The notes: generated by a model from the sequence alone, not told the origin. Positions 9,222 through 17,997 are shown, counted from the stretch's first letter. The stretch is 64,000 nt of DNA from Kordiimonas aestuarii (GCF_025574465.1 NZ_JAOBPP010000016.1:62001-126000), one strand, 5' to 3'. A program made the numbers and translations.

Positions 9222-10952
9222 TCAGAGAGCTTGAGAGCGATGAACGAACCCGCTGATATCTTCCATGATGTCACCCCAGTATTTGAACATAACCGTGTGG
9301 CCGATATCCTCTTTCACGCGTATGTGGGTTTCGCCGGCGGTGTTGCTGGTATAAGCCGTGATGTCCTCAACGCTGACGTGGCAGTCCTCCCGACCGTGCC
9401 AGACGATAAGCGGTGTCTTGAGCCTGCTGATGTCGATGGGCGGTTTTCCTGCGCGGAAGATCATTTCCGTGCTGACCCCATCGCTGGTCCGGACAAGGCT
9501 TTCGCGCGTGTTGTGAATAAGTTGTTCTTCTATCAGCGGAATTTCGGAAAATACCCGATCGGCTGAGCCGGGTGGATAAAACTCCGTGATCAGGCTGCGT
9601 CCCATCTTGTAGTTATAGCCATTCCTGAAAATTCTCCAGAAGCCCTTGAGTACCCATGGGTTCTGGTTGATCCGGTGATAAAAAAACTGGAAGAAGTTGG
9701 CGTTGCGCTCGCGGAAGGCTTGCGGCATTTCCGGCACGGCGGCGGCCAGCGTGGTGGAACATACTTTCCCGTTCAGCCTGAGGGCAGTACTGAGCGCAAA
9801 AGCGGTGCCGGACGCCTCGCACATGATGGACAGCTTCTCAAAACCCTTGCCTTCAACGAAGTCAGCCACGTCCTGTGTTACGCTGTCAAAACTGTAATTC
9901 TTGCACGGGTCCGACATGCCGAAACCCGGCCGCTCAATCACATAAAGGGCAAGCCCTGCCTGTGCTGTTTGTTCATTTTGCGACATCAGCGGGATGATGG
10001 ATGCAAGACCGGAATGAAAAGCCAGCACGGGGTGGCCGTCCACCTTGCCGTACAGGCGGTACGCCAGTTTGCGGCCGTCAGGCAGGATATAATATTTCCG
10101 TGGCTCCATGGCGACAGCATCGCGCTGGCCGTTCGGGCCTGTCCAGGTATGGCGCTGGTCGATCAGGATACGGCTGAGAAGGCCAAGTTCGATAAGCAGT
10201 TTGATCAACTCGGATTGCCGCTTCAGGCCGGTTTTACCATATATTGCCTTCAGCTGGTTGCGTGCGGTGTGGATACTGATGTTCAGGTCTTCTGCGGCGT
10301 CCGCCATCGTGGCCCCGGTACCAAGCTGCAGTGCAAGGCGAGCTTCCGAATGTGTGAGGCCAAGCTCGGTACGCAGGATTTCACCGTTATCGGTCGCGAT
10401 TGAGATGGGCGAAAATACAAGCCTCAGGCGCTTTGCGCGTTTTTTAGCCTTGGCCGGTTCAAGGCTTTCATCTTCGGGGTTGCGCATGAGGACAGCAAGC
10501 AGTGTTGTCTTTTCGCGTTTGAGGTCAAAACGCATCAGGGTTGAATGCGCCTCGCCTTTTTTCAGGCGGTCCCGGGCATTTATGAAGACCTCCTGATGTT
10601 CTTCATGTCTGAATGCCAAACTGTCTTCATTCAGTGTCGAGGTCAGATAGTCATAGAGCAGCGTACGGGCGGTACGGTTGGATGCACATATGATGTCGTA
10701 GCTGTCGATCTCCACGATGCCATAGTCGGTGTCGTGCAATTCGTTGTCCTGAAAACCGTTGAAGATTTTCTGGCTCAGTTCCGCGGCTTGATCCAGATGC
10801 CCCTTGAGAATATCAAGCGCTTCTTCGTCAGCCTTGCCGATGATGTCTAGAACCTGATCCCAGTTTTCAGGTTCGGACGCGAAGTTGTAGAAGGCCATGA
10901 CAATGGCAGCCTCGTTATGGCGCGCGCTTGATTTAGTGTCACCGGTTTGCAT
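9222..10952 (-). CDS. LuxR-type HTH fused to an alpha/beta-hydrolase-fold domain with altered nucleophile
   Basis: A 576-residue fusion. Residues 1-190 are a PAS-like region of low similarity. Residues 194-258 form a LuxR-type helix-turn-helix (GLTHSEARLALQL ... SIHTARNQLKAIYGKTGLKRQSEL). Residues about 285-576 form an alpha/beta-hydrolase fold: an oxyanion-region HSG at 313-315, an acid residue in HGREDCHV (Asp523) and a His in IGHTVMF (His552). At the nucleophile elbow the sequence is CEASG (378-382) where active enzymes have G-x-S-x-G, so the aligned nucleophile is Ala380; a one-residue shift would place Ser381 there but breaks the small-residue pattern. Inference: a ligand-sensing pseudo-hydrolase coupled to DNA binding. 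No obvious target is adjacent. Confidence 0.8.
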   Translation of the reverse strand: MQTGDTKSSARHNEAAIVMAFYNFASEPENWDQVLDIIGKADEEALDILKGHLDQAAELSQKIFNGFQDNELHDTDYGIVEIDSYDIICASNRTARTLLYDYLTSTLNEDSLAFRHEEHQEVFINARDRLKKGEAHSTLMRFDLKREKTTLLAVLMRNPEDESLEPAKAKKRAKRLRLVFSPISIATDNGEILRTELGLTHSEARLALQLGTGATMADAAEDLNISIHTARNQLKAIYGKTGLKRQSELIKLLIELGLLSRILIDQRHTWTGPNGQRDAVAMEPRKYYILPDGRKLAYRLYGKVDGHPVLAFHSGLASIIPLMSQNEQTAQAGLALYVIERPGFGMSDPCKNYSFDSVTQDVADFVEGKGFEKLSIMCEASGTAFALSTALRLNGKVCSTTLAAAVPEMPQAFRERNANFFQFFYHRINQNPWVLKGFWRIFRNGYNYKMGRSLITEFYPPGSADRVFSEIPLIEEQLIHNTRESLVRTSDGVSTEMIFRAGKPPIDISRLKTPLIVWHGREDCHVSVEDITAYTSNTAGETHIRVKEDIGHTVMFKYWGDIMEDISGFVHRSQAL

Positions 10953-11012
10953 GGTGTTACCCGACTAGCTGAATGTCTGATGCTAAACTCAATACATAGG
11001 GGCGGCGTGTCA

Positions 11013-11030
11013 GGGGCTCAGTCGAGCCCC
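11013..11030 (-). terminator. Hairpin overlapping the stop codon of the secreted-protein gene
   Basis: GGGGCTC (11013-11019) and GAGCCCC (11024-11030) form a perfect 7-bp stem with a 4-base loop; the stop codon of the minus-strand gene lies in the loop region. There is no clear T tract, so this is a weak terminator call. Confidence 0.4.
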
Positions 11031-11953
11031 TTGTTCGCCTCCAGTTCCAGAAGGCGCTGCTTTTCAGCAGTTTCCCGAACTTGTTCATTAAGCTCAAGAT
11101 ATTTCTGGCTACTGGCGGCAAGGGATTCCAGCCCGGCATAGCTGGTATTGTCGGTTGCAATGCCGGAGCCTGTGTCTGCTTTCGTCGAGGCAAAGCTTGC
11201 AAGGCCGGATAGCGTACTCAGATGCGACATACCAACATAGGCGACCGCCGGGCTACCGGTTTTCAGCGCTGCGTTTTGCAGCAAGCCTTGGCCCGCCATC
11301 GCGTGTACACCTTCTGCCATATAGGTTTTTTCACCCGCCAGCGCCTCGTCGTAGGATGACAAGTTGGTATTCAGCCGGTTAATCGCCAGCAGCAAAACGT
11401 CCCCCGATGCACGCACCCCGGCCTGGATTTCCTTCAAGTGTTTTTTGGCTTTGCTTTTTTTAAGCTCTCCGCTTGCCACTTCCGCTTTCAGCGTGGTCAG
11501 TTCGTTGCCATAACATTGCTGCGAAGCGGTCACGGCCACTGTTACGTCCGACAGGTCATGTGCTTCACTGCTCATCTGGTCGCCATAGGCTGCAAACCGG
11601 TCGTTCGGGTTGGGGTGGTCTGTGCGCATCTGTGCACTGAAGCCGGCCACGTCGTCGATGATGCCGCTGTATTTATTGATCTGGTTCACTGTATTGGCCG
11701 CTTTGACCATACTGCCACCGGCACCGCCCAGCCCGGCAAGGCTGCTGACAGAGCCAAAAAGCCCGCCAAGCTTGCCTGCTTTTTTCTGCAGGCTTTCTTT
11801 TGGAGTTACAAGCGGCGCTACCTCTTTCACACCAGCATAACACTCCTTGTAGTATTTCGCCTTGAAGGACTTCGCGTTGGCTGCATGTGGTGCCTGTAAA
11901 AGGCCACCCACCATAAGGGCAGCGGCAGCATAAGTGACAATTCTGGTATCCAT
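11018..11953 (-). CDS. Unrecognised exported protein
   Basis: A 311-residue protein with a good signal peptide (YAAAALMVGGLLQ, then APHAANA as likely cleavage region). The mature part is mostly helical: a glycine-rich hydrophobic stretch near residues 62-85 (GGLFGSVSSLAGLGGAGG), two cysteines that could pair (KECYAG near 37 and QQCYG near 147), and a Lys/Glu-rich C-terminal helix (RETAEKQRLLELEANKG). I know no family for it. The ATG at 11953 follows a GGGG ribosome site. It is transcribed toward the LuxR-hydrolase gene with 65 bases between, so the two could share a transcript unless the hairpin at its stop terminates. Confidence 0.7.
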   Translation of the reverse strand: MDTRIVTYAAAALMVGGLLQAPHAANAKSFKAKYYKECYAGVKEVAPLVTPKESLQKKAGKLGGLFGSVSSLAGLGGAGGSMVKAANTVNQINKYSGIIDDVAGFSAQMRTDHPNPNDRFAAYGDQMSSEAHDLSDVTVAVTASQQCYGNELTTLKAEVASGELKKSKAKKHLKEIQAGVRASGDVLLLAINRLNTNLSSYDEALAGEKTYMAEGVHAMAGQGLLQNAALKTGSPAVAYVGMSHLSTLSGLASFASTKADTGSGIATDNTSYAGLESLAASSQKYLELNEQVRETAEKQRLLELEANKGLD

Positions 11954-12100
11954 TGTTTTTCCCCATCCATTACGAACCCCCGCAATAAGGAGAGGCTAGT
12001 AGGTGGCCGCCGGACCCGCATGACCCAAATGGGCTAAAGTGCGTTCTCGATTTAGAGGCCTTGCCAAGGCACATGCTTTAAAGTATCAGCACTGCCAGAC

Positions 12101-12285
12101 GGTTTCTTCGGTGGTGCCGAAGACGAAGAGGGAACGCGGTGCGCAAATGGCGAGAGCCAGGAGCAAAACCGTGGCTGTACCCGCAACTGTAAGTGACGAG
12201 CGACCGCCTCATAATCCACTGGTCCCATATGGGCCGGGAAGGAGAGGGGGAAGCGATGACTCACAAGCCAGGAGACCTGCCGTCG
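12101..12285 (+). ncRNA. Cobalamin (B12) riboswitch
   Basis: The leader carries the conserved blocks of an adenosylcobalamin-class riboswitch in the right order: CGGTGGTGCCG, GAGGGAA plus CGGTGC, AGCCAGGAGC, the core CCCGCAACTGTAAG, the CCACTGG stem and GCCGGGAAGG, and the 3' B12 box AAGCCAGGAGACCTGCC near 12265-12281. It lies about 150 bases upstream of a TonB-dependent receptor resembling BtuB. Known riboswitches of this class shut off uptake genes when cobalamin binds. Whether this one acts on termination or translation cannot be settled by eye. The remaining bases between 11954 and 12434 hold only this leader and promoter sequence. Confidence 0.93.
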
Positions 12286-12434
12286 TGTCGCCCATCTCGC
12301 GGTCGGGTTAACCGGTGAGAGCGGACCTCCGTACAGGCGACAAGTTCGTTGCTGTGTGCGGGGCTTGTCTGGGACTACTCGACAGACTCCAGCGCAGTTT
12401 TCAGGCCTTATGGCCTCTTGCCGGAGTCGAAACC

Positions 12435-14303
12435 GTGTTGAAAATATCTTTTAAAACCACCCTGATTGCCACCACCGCGCTTGTAAGCCTGCGCGGCCTT
12501 CCCGTATTGGCGGACGCCGTCGCCATGGACGATGTTGAAGAAGTGGTGGTTGCCGCATCCCGCCGCGCCCAACTTGCCAGCGAGACGGGCAAAAGCATCA
12601 GTGTGATTGGCGAACAGGCGCTCGAAACGCAGCAGTTCACCTTTGTGCTGGATGCCTTGCAAACCGTGCCGGGTGTCACTATCAACCAGAATGGCAGTTT
12701 TGGCGGTGTCGCGACCGTCAGTATTCGTGGTGCCAGTTCCGACCAGACAGTGGTGTTGGTCGACGGCGTGCAGGTGAACGATCCGTCCGCGACCGGTGGC
12801 GGTTATAATTTTGCCGGGCTTGACCCGAACGGCATTGAACGCGTTGAGGTGCTGCGTGGTCCGCAGGCGGTGCTCTACGGCTCTGACGCCATGGGCGGTG
12901 TGATCAACATCATCACCAAGGGCGGACAGGATGGCCTTGGCGGCAGCGCTTTCGCGGAATATGGCTCTTATTCAAGCTTGCGCACGGGCGCGAACCTCTC
13001 CGGCGGAACGGAACGGATAAGCTTTAACCTCGCCGGTACTTATGTGGACACCGACGGCATTTCGTCGGCTGAAAGCGCCGATGGCAATAACGAGCGCGAC
13101 GGTTTTGAAAGCGTGTCCTTGCGCGGCAAGATGGGTGTGACGCTGACCGAGGCCGCCCGTATCGAACTGAACGCCAACTATATCGACAGCGACAAGGACA
13201 TTGATGGATTTGCCCTGCAGGGCGATGGGTCCTTCGCGCTGGGGGATACGGATGAGCTATCGAAATCACAGGAATTTGCCGGTGCCGCCCGCGCCTATAT
13301 CGACCTGTGGGACGGTGTGCTCAAGAACACGGTGTCTATTGAGTATTCCGAGATCGAGCGCACCAACTTTTCTGCGGGCGTCGAAAGTTATGGCGCGGAG
13401 GGTGAGCGTTTTAACCTTGATTACCTTGGTGCATTGGCCCTGTCGGACGCTATGACCTTCACGGGGGGCGTGCAGCATGAAGAGGTCAAGGCCGCAAGCC
13501 AGGACCCGGAAGCCATCAGTATCGACAGCGTTTTTGGCGCGCTTTCCTTTACCGGCTTCAAGGGCCTGAGCCTTTCGGGTGGCGTGCGGTCTGACAACCA
13601 TGAAACCTTTGGCGGCAACACGAGTTTCGAAGCCGCGGCTTCTTATCTGCTGGAAGAAACAGGCACGCGTATTCACGCCACATGGGGCGAGGGCTTCAAG
13701 GCGCCAACCATCTTTCAACTGACGTATTTCTGCTGTGGTTTTGAGCCCAACCCGGACCTGCAACCCGAGCGTACGGAAGCGTGGGAAGCGGGGGCGGAGC
13801 AAAGCTTTGCTGATGACCGCTTCACCCTTGGTGCCACTTATTTTGACCGCAAGACGCAGGACCTGATCATCTTTACGTTTACGGGTGGGTATCAGAATGT
13901 TTCCCGCGCGCGGGCAAAAGGGGTTGAACTGTCGTTCGCGGCTACTGTCAGTGACACGCTGTCATTCAACGCCAACTATACCTACACCGACGCCAAGGAC
14001 CGTGACACGGACACACTTCTCGCGCGCCGTCCCAAACACCAAGCGTATGCCGCTGTGAACTGGGCGCCAACCGAAAAGCTTTCCGGGTCTGTCTCGGTTA
14101 CCCACAACGGGCAGGAGCTCGACAGCGGCACCACCTTTGTGGATGACTGGACCCGCGTTGATCTGCGCGCAGCCTATCGGCTGAACGAGGGGGTTGAGCT
14201 TTATGGCCGGATCGACAACCTTTTGGACGCTGACTACCAACAGGTCAACGGCTATGGCACGCCGGGTCTTTCAGCCTTTGCCGGTGTGCGAACACGCTTC
14301 TAG
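12435..14303 (+). CDS. btuB: TonB-dependent outer-membrane receptor, BtuB-like (vitamin B12)
   Basis: Imports cobalamin across the outer membrane using TonB energy. The GTG at 12435 is chosen because GGAG lies 8 bases upstream and the protein then begins with a signal peptide (MLKISFKTTLIATTALV ... VLADA); earlier in-frame starts fall in the riboswitch leader. The 622-residue product has a TonB box-like segment (DDVEEVVVAAS), a plug domain (VLVDGVQVNDPS; RVEVLRGPQAVLYGSDAMGG; GVINIITKGG) and a 22-strand-type barrel ending in FAGVRTRF. The substrate call rests mainly on the upstream cobalamin riboswitch; sequence alone would also allow another chelate. No btuFCD genes are in the window. Confidence 0.88.
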   Translation: MLKISFKTTLIATTALVSLRGLPVLADAVAMDDVEEVVVAASRRAQLASETGKSISVIGEQALETQQFTFVLDALQTVPGVTINQNGSFGGVATVSIRGASSDQTVVLVDGVQVNDPSATGGGYNFAGLDPNGIERVEVLRGPQAVLYGSDAMGGVINIITKGGQDGLGGSAFAEYGSYSSLRTGANLSGGTERISFNLAGTYVDTDGISSAESADGNNERDGFESVSLRGKMGVTLTEAARIELNANYIDSDKDIDGFALQGDGSFALGDTDELSKSQEFAGAARAYIDLWDGVLKNTVSIEYSEIERTNFSAGVESYGAEGERFNLDYLGALALSDAMTFTGGVQHEEVKAASQDPEAISIDSVFGALSFTGFKGLSLSGGVRSDNHETFGGNTSFEAAASYLLEETGTRIHATWGEGFKAPTIFQLTYFCCGFEPNPDLQPERTEAWEAGAEQSFADDRFTLGATYFDRKTQDLIIFTFTGGYQNVSRARAKGVELSFAATVSDTLSFNANYTYTDAKDRDTDTLLARRPKHQAYAAVNWAPTEKLSGSVSVTHNGQELDSGTTFVDDWTRVDLRAAYRLNEGVELYGRIDNLLDADYQQVNGYGTPGLSAFAGVRTRF

Positions 14304-14346
14304 GCAGGTTATCAGGAAACCCTACCGGTCGGCGGCTCATACCGTC

Positions 14347-14372
14347 GCCCGGTGGTGGCGCCCGGTGGTGGC
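14347..14372. repeat. 13-bp perfect tandem duplication between btuB and the thioredoxin-like gene
   Basis: GCCCGGTGGTGGC occurs twice in direct succession (14347-14359, 14360-14372), followed by a third diverged copy. The spacer separates convergent genes. Probably replication slippage; no function seen. Confidence 0.7.
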
Positions 14373-14392
14373 GTGCGGTGGCGGCTGGCGGG

Positions 14393-15262
14393 CTATTCCC
14401 AGTCAAACGGCTGATACTGTGGGAACTCAAGCTCTATATCCTTGTCCGAATAAGCCGCCTGACGCGTCGCAACGGCGCGCAAGGTGGTCAGGTCATCGGT
14501 CAGCTTATAGCGCAGCACGCGCACCTGCTCCCACATGTCGTAAAAGTTGTCGGGGCGTTCGTCACGTTCCATCGCCACAAGAGGGCCGAGGATTTCATAG
14601 GCATGCGCGATGCGCCTAGCCTGCTTTTCCTCGAAACTTTTGATTTTTTCCAGCGCCGCCTCAAGGTTGGCTGGCACGGGTGTATCTGCCGGTGATGGCT
14701 CGGTCCACTTCAGGCCATCAAAATAGGCAATGGTGTCGGCGAGGCTGATGCTTGCCGCGGCGCGCCATTGGTGCAGTCTTTTGCGGTTGATGACCTGTTC
14801 GGTGGCGGGGTCAACGACAAAGACTGTCGGCGTGCCATAGATGACCGGTTGGCCAAAACGATTGACGACATCCGTACCATGCTGAAGATATCCGACATCA
14901 AGAAGCAGCAGTTCGTATCTGTCGGTCAGTATCTTCTGCATTTCAGCTGTCTGGAAATGGTGGATCAGCCCCTGGCTGTCATGGCACCAGTTGGCACCAA
15001 GAACAATAATCGCCAGCTTTCCGTTCGCGCGAGCCCTGGCAAGGGCTGCGTCCACGTCGGCCATGGAATCAGCGCTGGGTTTAAAAGGCGCCGGGTTACT
15101 TTCTTCTGCCTGCAATGGGGTGGATATCTGTGCCGCAAAACTGGTCAGCGTCTCATGCAGGCTCGTGACACAGGGCGCAGGAGCTGTAACGAGCAGCGCC
15201 ACCGCGCCGCCGAATACAGTCCATAATACCACCGCCAGTGATGTCTGTTGACGCTCGTGCAT
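14393..15262 (-). CDS. Membrane-anchored thioredoxin-like protein with a CxxS motif
   Basis: A 289-residue protein with an N-terminal membrane segment or uncleaved signal (VVLWTVFGGAVALLVTAPA) followed by a periplasmic thioredoxin fold. The active-site region reads GANWCHDSQG, so the usual CxxC is CHDS: the first cysteine is kept, the second is serine. The cis-proline loop is present (YGTPTVFVVD). A helical C-terminal extension of about 110 residues follows. CxxS proteins typically cannot form the internal disulfide and act in trapping or isomerisation; the role here is unknown. The ATG at 15262 has a strong GGGGAAGG ribosome site. It converges on btuB, so no operon link. Confidence 0.75.
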   Translation of the reverse strand: MHERQQTSLAVVLWTVFGGAVALLVTAPAPCVTSLHETLTSFAAQISTPLQAEESNPAPFKPSADSMADVDAALARARANGKLAIIVLGANWCHDSQGLIHHFQTAEMQKILTDRYELLLLDVGYLQHGTDVVNRFGQPVIYGTPTVFVVDPATEQVINRKRLHQWRAAASISLADTIAYFDGLKWTEPSPADTPVPANLEAALEKIKSFEEKQARRIAHAYEILGPLVAMERDERPDNFYDMWEQVRVLRYKLTDDLTTLRAVATRQAAYSDKDIELEFPQYQPFDWE

Positions 15263-15460
15263 AGCCTTCCCCGTTGCGAGCGCGTTTTAACAACAGAAAT
15301 CTACCACATGCCAGTTAAAATGTACTTATGCAGTTCTATCAATGATTTCAACGCCATGCGGATATGTATAATACGCTGATAACGTGTATGTGCGTGATGA
15401 TTCGCTAGACGCTATGACGATAAAATCATAAGCTTTTCCCGGAGTCGGGGAGGGAAAATC

Positions 15461-16549
15461 ATGCGGATACGCTCAAAAATCATGCTCGGTACGGGACTTG
15501 TTGTCGTCATTGTGGCCGGTTTTGTGCTTGATACACTCTATGACGGCGGTGCTTTCAGGACCATTGAACCGCATTTTGACGGAAAATGTGAAAAAATTGC
15601 CGGTGCTGTTGGCGCAGAAGATATCACGGTCGACCCCGATACAGGGCTTGCTTATATCTCAAGCCATGACAGGCGTTTATGGATGCGCACCGGTGAGACT
15701 GAAGGCGCCATATACCGATACCGTGCGGGCAGCCTGGCCAGCCCGCTGGAATTCCCGCATGACTTTGACGGCCAGTTTCACCCCCACGGCATCGGGCTTT
15801 GGAAAAACCCGGCCGGTCATGACCGGCTGTTTGTGGTGAACCACCCGAACAGCGGACAGTCTGGTTCGAAAATGGACAGCAGCCTCTCGCAGGTTGAGGT
15901 GTTTGAGGTGCTGGAAGAAGGTTTGCGTCATGTTCGCACCGTGAAGCCGGACGGCGGTTACAGCCTGAATGATGTCACGCCTGACGGACCAGACACTTTT
16001 TACGCCTCTATCGACAGAGGCAGCGAAACCACCCTTGGTCGCACGATTGAAACTTTCGCCCGCCTGGCACGCGGCGGGATCGCCCGTGGCGACGAAAGTG
16101 GTATCCGGCGCATTAAGGGTGGCTTGGTATATCCCAATGGCATTTCCGTCAGCCCGGATGGCAACCATCTGATAGTGGCGGAAACGACCGGGGGCCGCTT
16201 GCTGGCCTATGAAATTGGTGATGACGGCGACAGGCTCGAACTGGTTGCCGAGGCGGATGCGGGCACAGCGTCCGACAATGTCGAATGGGCCGAGGACGGT
16301 AGCTTCTGGATCGGGGCGCACCCCAATGCACTGGCGTTTCCGGGCCACGCAAAGGACGAAAGGAGCCGGTCGCCATCACAGGTGCTGCGCGTGACCTTTG
16401 ACGGCAATAGTTTCGGGATTGAGGAAGTTTACCTCAATGACGGTAATCCAATCTCGGGCTCCAGCGTTGCAGCGCCCATGGGGAACAGGTTCCTGTTGGG
16501 ATCGGTTTTTGAGCCTTTCTTCCTCGATTGCAGTCGTGGGCGTGAATGA
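15461..16549 (+). CDS. Bacterial paraoxonase-like lactonase/arylesterase
   Basis: A six-bladed beta-propeller of the PON family, 362 residues, close to mammalian PON length (about 355). The N-terminal hydrophobic segment (MLGTGLVVVIVAGFVL) resembles the retained PON signal anchor. Residues matching the PON1 calcium sites and catalytic dyad can be read off: Glu53-Asp54 in GAEDI, His109 in FHPHG, His128 in VNHPN, Asn170 in SLNDV, Asn226 in VYPNG, and Asp272-Asn273 in SDNVEW, with WIGAHPN nearby. PON enzymes hydrolyse lactones, including acyl-homoserine lactones, and aryl esters. A quorum-signal or lactone role is inferred from family. The ATG at 15461 follows GGGGAGGG. It is 111 bases upstream of bphO. 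Confidence 0.85.
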   Translation: MRIRSKIMLGTGLVVVIVAGFVLDTLYDGGAFRTIEPHFDGKCEKIAGAVGAEDITVDPDTGLAYISSHDRRLWMRTGETEGAIYRYRAGSLASPLEFPHDFDGQFHPHGIGLWKNPAGHDRLFVVNHPNSGQSGSKMDSSLSQVEVFEVLEEGLRHVRTVKPDGGYSLNDVTPDGPDTFYASIDRGSETTLGRTIETFARLARGGIARGDESGIRRIKGGLVYPNGISVSPDGNHLIVAETTGGRLLAYEIGDDGDRLELVAEADAGTASDNVEWAEDGSFWIGAHPNALAFPGHAKDERSRSPSQVLRVTFDGNSFGIEEVYLNDGNPISGSSVAAPMGNRFLLGSVFEPFFLDCSRGRE

Positions 16550-16660
16550 TGAACATTCGGGGTCCGCGCAGCCGGCTTGAACCAGTTCCTGTTTCATGTT
16601 GCATTTCGGGGCGGGGCAGCAATGTTTGCCATTCCGCCGATATTGCGGCATGAAGACCAG

Positions 16661-17242
16661 ATGACACAAACCTCCGCCCTTCTTCAGGCCCTCCGCCACG
16701 CAACGACAGACAGGCACGAAAGCCTGCACCAGCACGCGCTGTTGCGGCCGCTTCAGGGAGGGGACATAACGCTTGGCCACTACCACCGTGTCCTGCAGGC
16801 CTTTCATCTTGCTTACCGGGTGATGGAGCGCGCGCGCGTGCGCAATGTTGGTTTCGCTGGGGAACTGCCAGTACGGACCCTTCTTGAGCACGATATCAAC
16901 ACCCATGGTATAGAGGTCCTGCCGCAGGTTGACCTGCCTTATCCGGCCATCAATGACCTAAGCCGGCTGGTTGGGTTTCTTTATGTCAAGGAGGGCTCCA
17001 ACCTGGGCGGGCAAGTGATATCAAAACATTTGCGGCGCACGCTGGCGCTGGAGCCCGGGCGCGACAATCTTTTTTTTGCTGGTCATGGGGCGCAAACCGG
17101 CATGCGGTGGCGGGCATTTCTTGCTTTCCTGCACCAAAAGGAGCCTTCGGTTGATGCCGAGGTTGTCGTTGCGCAGGCACAGGCGTCGTTTGAGGTGGTG
17201 CGCCTGTGTTGTGATATGGTGGCAGAACGCGCCCCCCGGTAA
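16661..17242 (+). CDS. bphO: Biliverdin-producing heme oxygenase
   Basis: Opens heme to biliverdin, the chromophore of bacteriophytochromes. The ATG at 16661 gives 193 residues, the usual bacterial size, and places the helix LRHATTDRHESLH at the N-terminus with His19 as likely proximal heme ligand; ATG at 16622 and TTG at 16577 would add sequence without homology. Distal-helix glycines appear in VKEGSNLGGQVIS. The C-terminal FEVVRLCCDMV is typical of the family's last helix. A bacteriophytochrome gene lies 1 kb downstream on the same strand, separated by a minus-strand Crp-like gene, so the pair is functionally linked though not one operon. Confidence 0.88.
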   Translation: MTQTSALLQALRHATTDRHESLHQHALLRPLQGGDITLGHYHRVLQAFHLAYRVMERARVRNVGFAGELPVRTLLEHDINTHGIEVLPQVDLPYPAINDLSRLVGFLYVKEGSNLGGQVISKHLRRTLALEPGRDNLFFAGHGAQTGMRWRAFLAFLHQKEPSVDAEVVVAQAQASFEVVRLCCDMVAERAPR

Positions 17243-17256
17243 CACGGGCTTCGGCG

Positions 17257-17997
17257 CTATGTGTCGGCGGGATATATGCCGCGCAGTACGGTGTCAAAAT
17301 GGTCATGAACCAGCGCGTTGCATCCGCAGGACATCTCCCTGAGCCGGTCAGGGTTATTCACAATCATGTGGCCGCGGTGCGTTGAAATGCTGCCATTGGT
17401 TTTGAAGCCAGCCATAACGCGGGCCACATAGCTGCGTCCAACCCCCAACATACTGGCCAGTTGTTCCTGGGTAATGGGAATGTCGTGATCATCGGTTCGG
17501 GTGATCGCCGCGAGGAACCACTTGGCCAGCCGTTGCTCGATAGTATGTGTGGCGTTGCAGGCAACCGCCTGGAACACCTGGGAAATAAGACAGTCCGCAT
17601 AGCGGGTGAAAAGGTTTGATATGGAGGGGAAAGCGTTTTTCGCTTGTTCGAGATCCCTGCTCGCAATGCGTACGGCGAGGCCGGGGAAGCGCACTTCCGC
17701 CCGGCAAAAAGCGGGAAGGTGGCCATGGCTGACAATGCCGCCCACTGCCCCTTCCCGTCCGATGAGGGCGGTTTCCACCGCGCGGGCATCTGCAAGCATC
17801 ACCATGAATGAAATCAGGGCGGTGTTGCAGGGGAAATAGGCATACTGTACATCGTCGCCGGGTTCATAGAGTGCCTCCCCCTTCCTGAGGGGATAGGGCG
17901 CCATGTAAGGCAGTAGCAGGTCCTTTTCGGCGGGCTTTAGTGCGCGCAACAGGTTATTGTGATTCAGTAACCGTTCAGGGTTTTTGTCGTGCTTCAT
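17257..17997 (-). CDS. Crp/Fnr-family transcriptional regulator
   Basis: A 246-residue regulator starting at the ATG at 17997; the open frame extends upstream without a plausible start. It has an N-terminal cyclic-nucleotide-binding-like beta roll (YPLRKGEALYEPGDDVQYAYF) and a C-terminal winged helix (ITQEQLASMLGVGRSYVARVM). The recognition helix reads GRSYVAR and lacks the E-x-x-S-R signature of FNR/FixK proteins, so it should not read TTGAT-N4-ATCAA boxes. The effector pocket is not recognisable as a cAMP site. It sits between bphO and the divergent bphP, and an inverted repeat 48 bases upstream is a candidate operator. A regulator of the phytochrome locus is an inference. Confidence 0.83.
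   Translation of the reverse strand: MKHDKNPERLLNHNNLLRALKPAEKDLLLPYMAPYPLRKGEALYEPGDDVQYAYFPCNTALISFMVMLADARAVETALIGREGAVGGIVSHGHLPAFCRAEVRFPGLAVRIASRDLEQAKNAFPSISNLFTRYADCLISQVFQAVACNATHTIEQRLAKWFLAAITRTDDHDIPITQEQLASMLGVGRSYVARVMAGFKTNGSISTHRGHMIVNNPDRLREMSCGCNALVHDHFDTVLRGIYPADT

Noticed and set aside
12039..12311. Open frame over the cobalamin leader
   Set aside because: It coincides with conserved riboswitch blocks, which explain the sequence better than a 90-residue protein.
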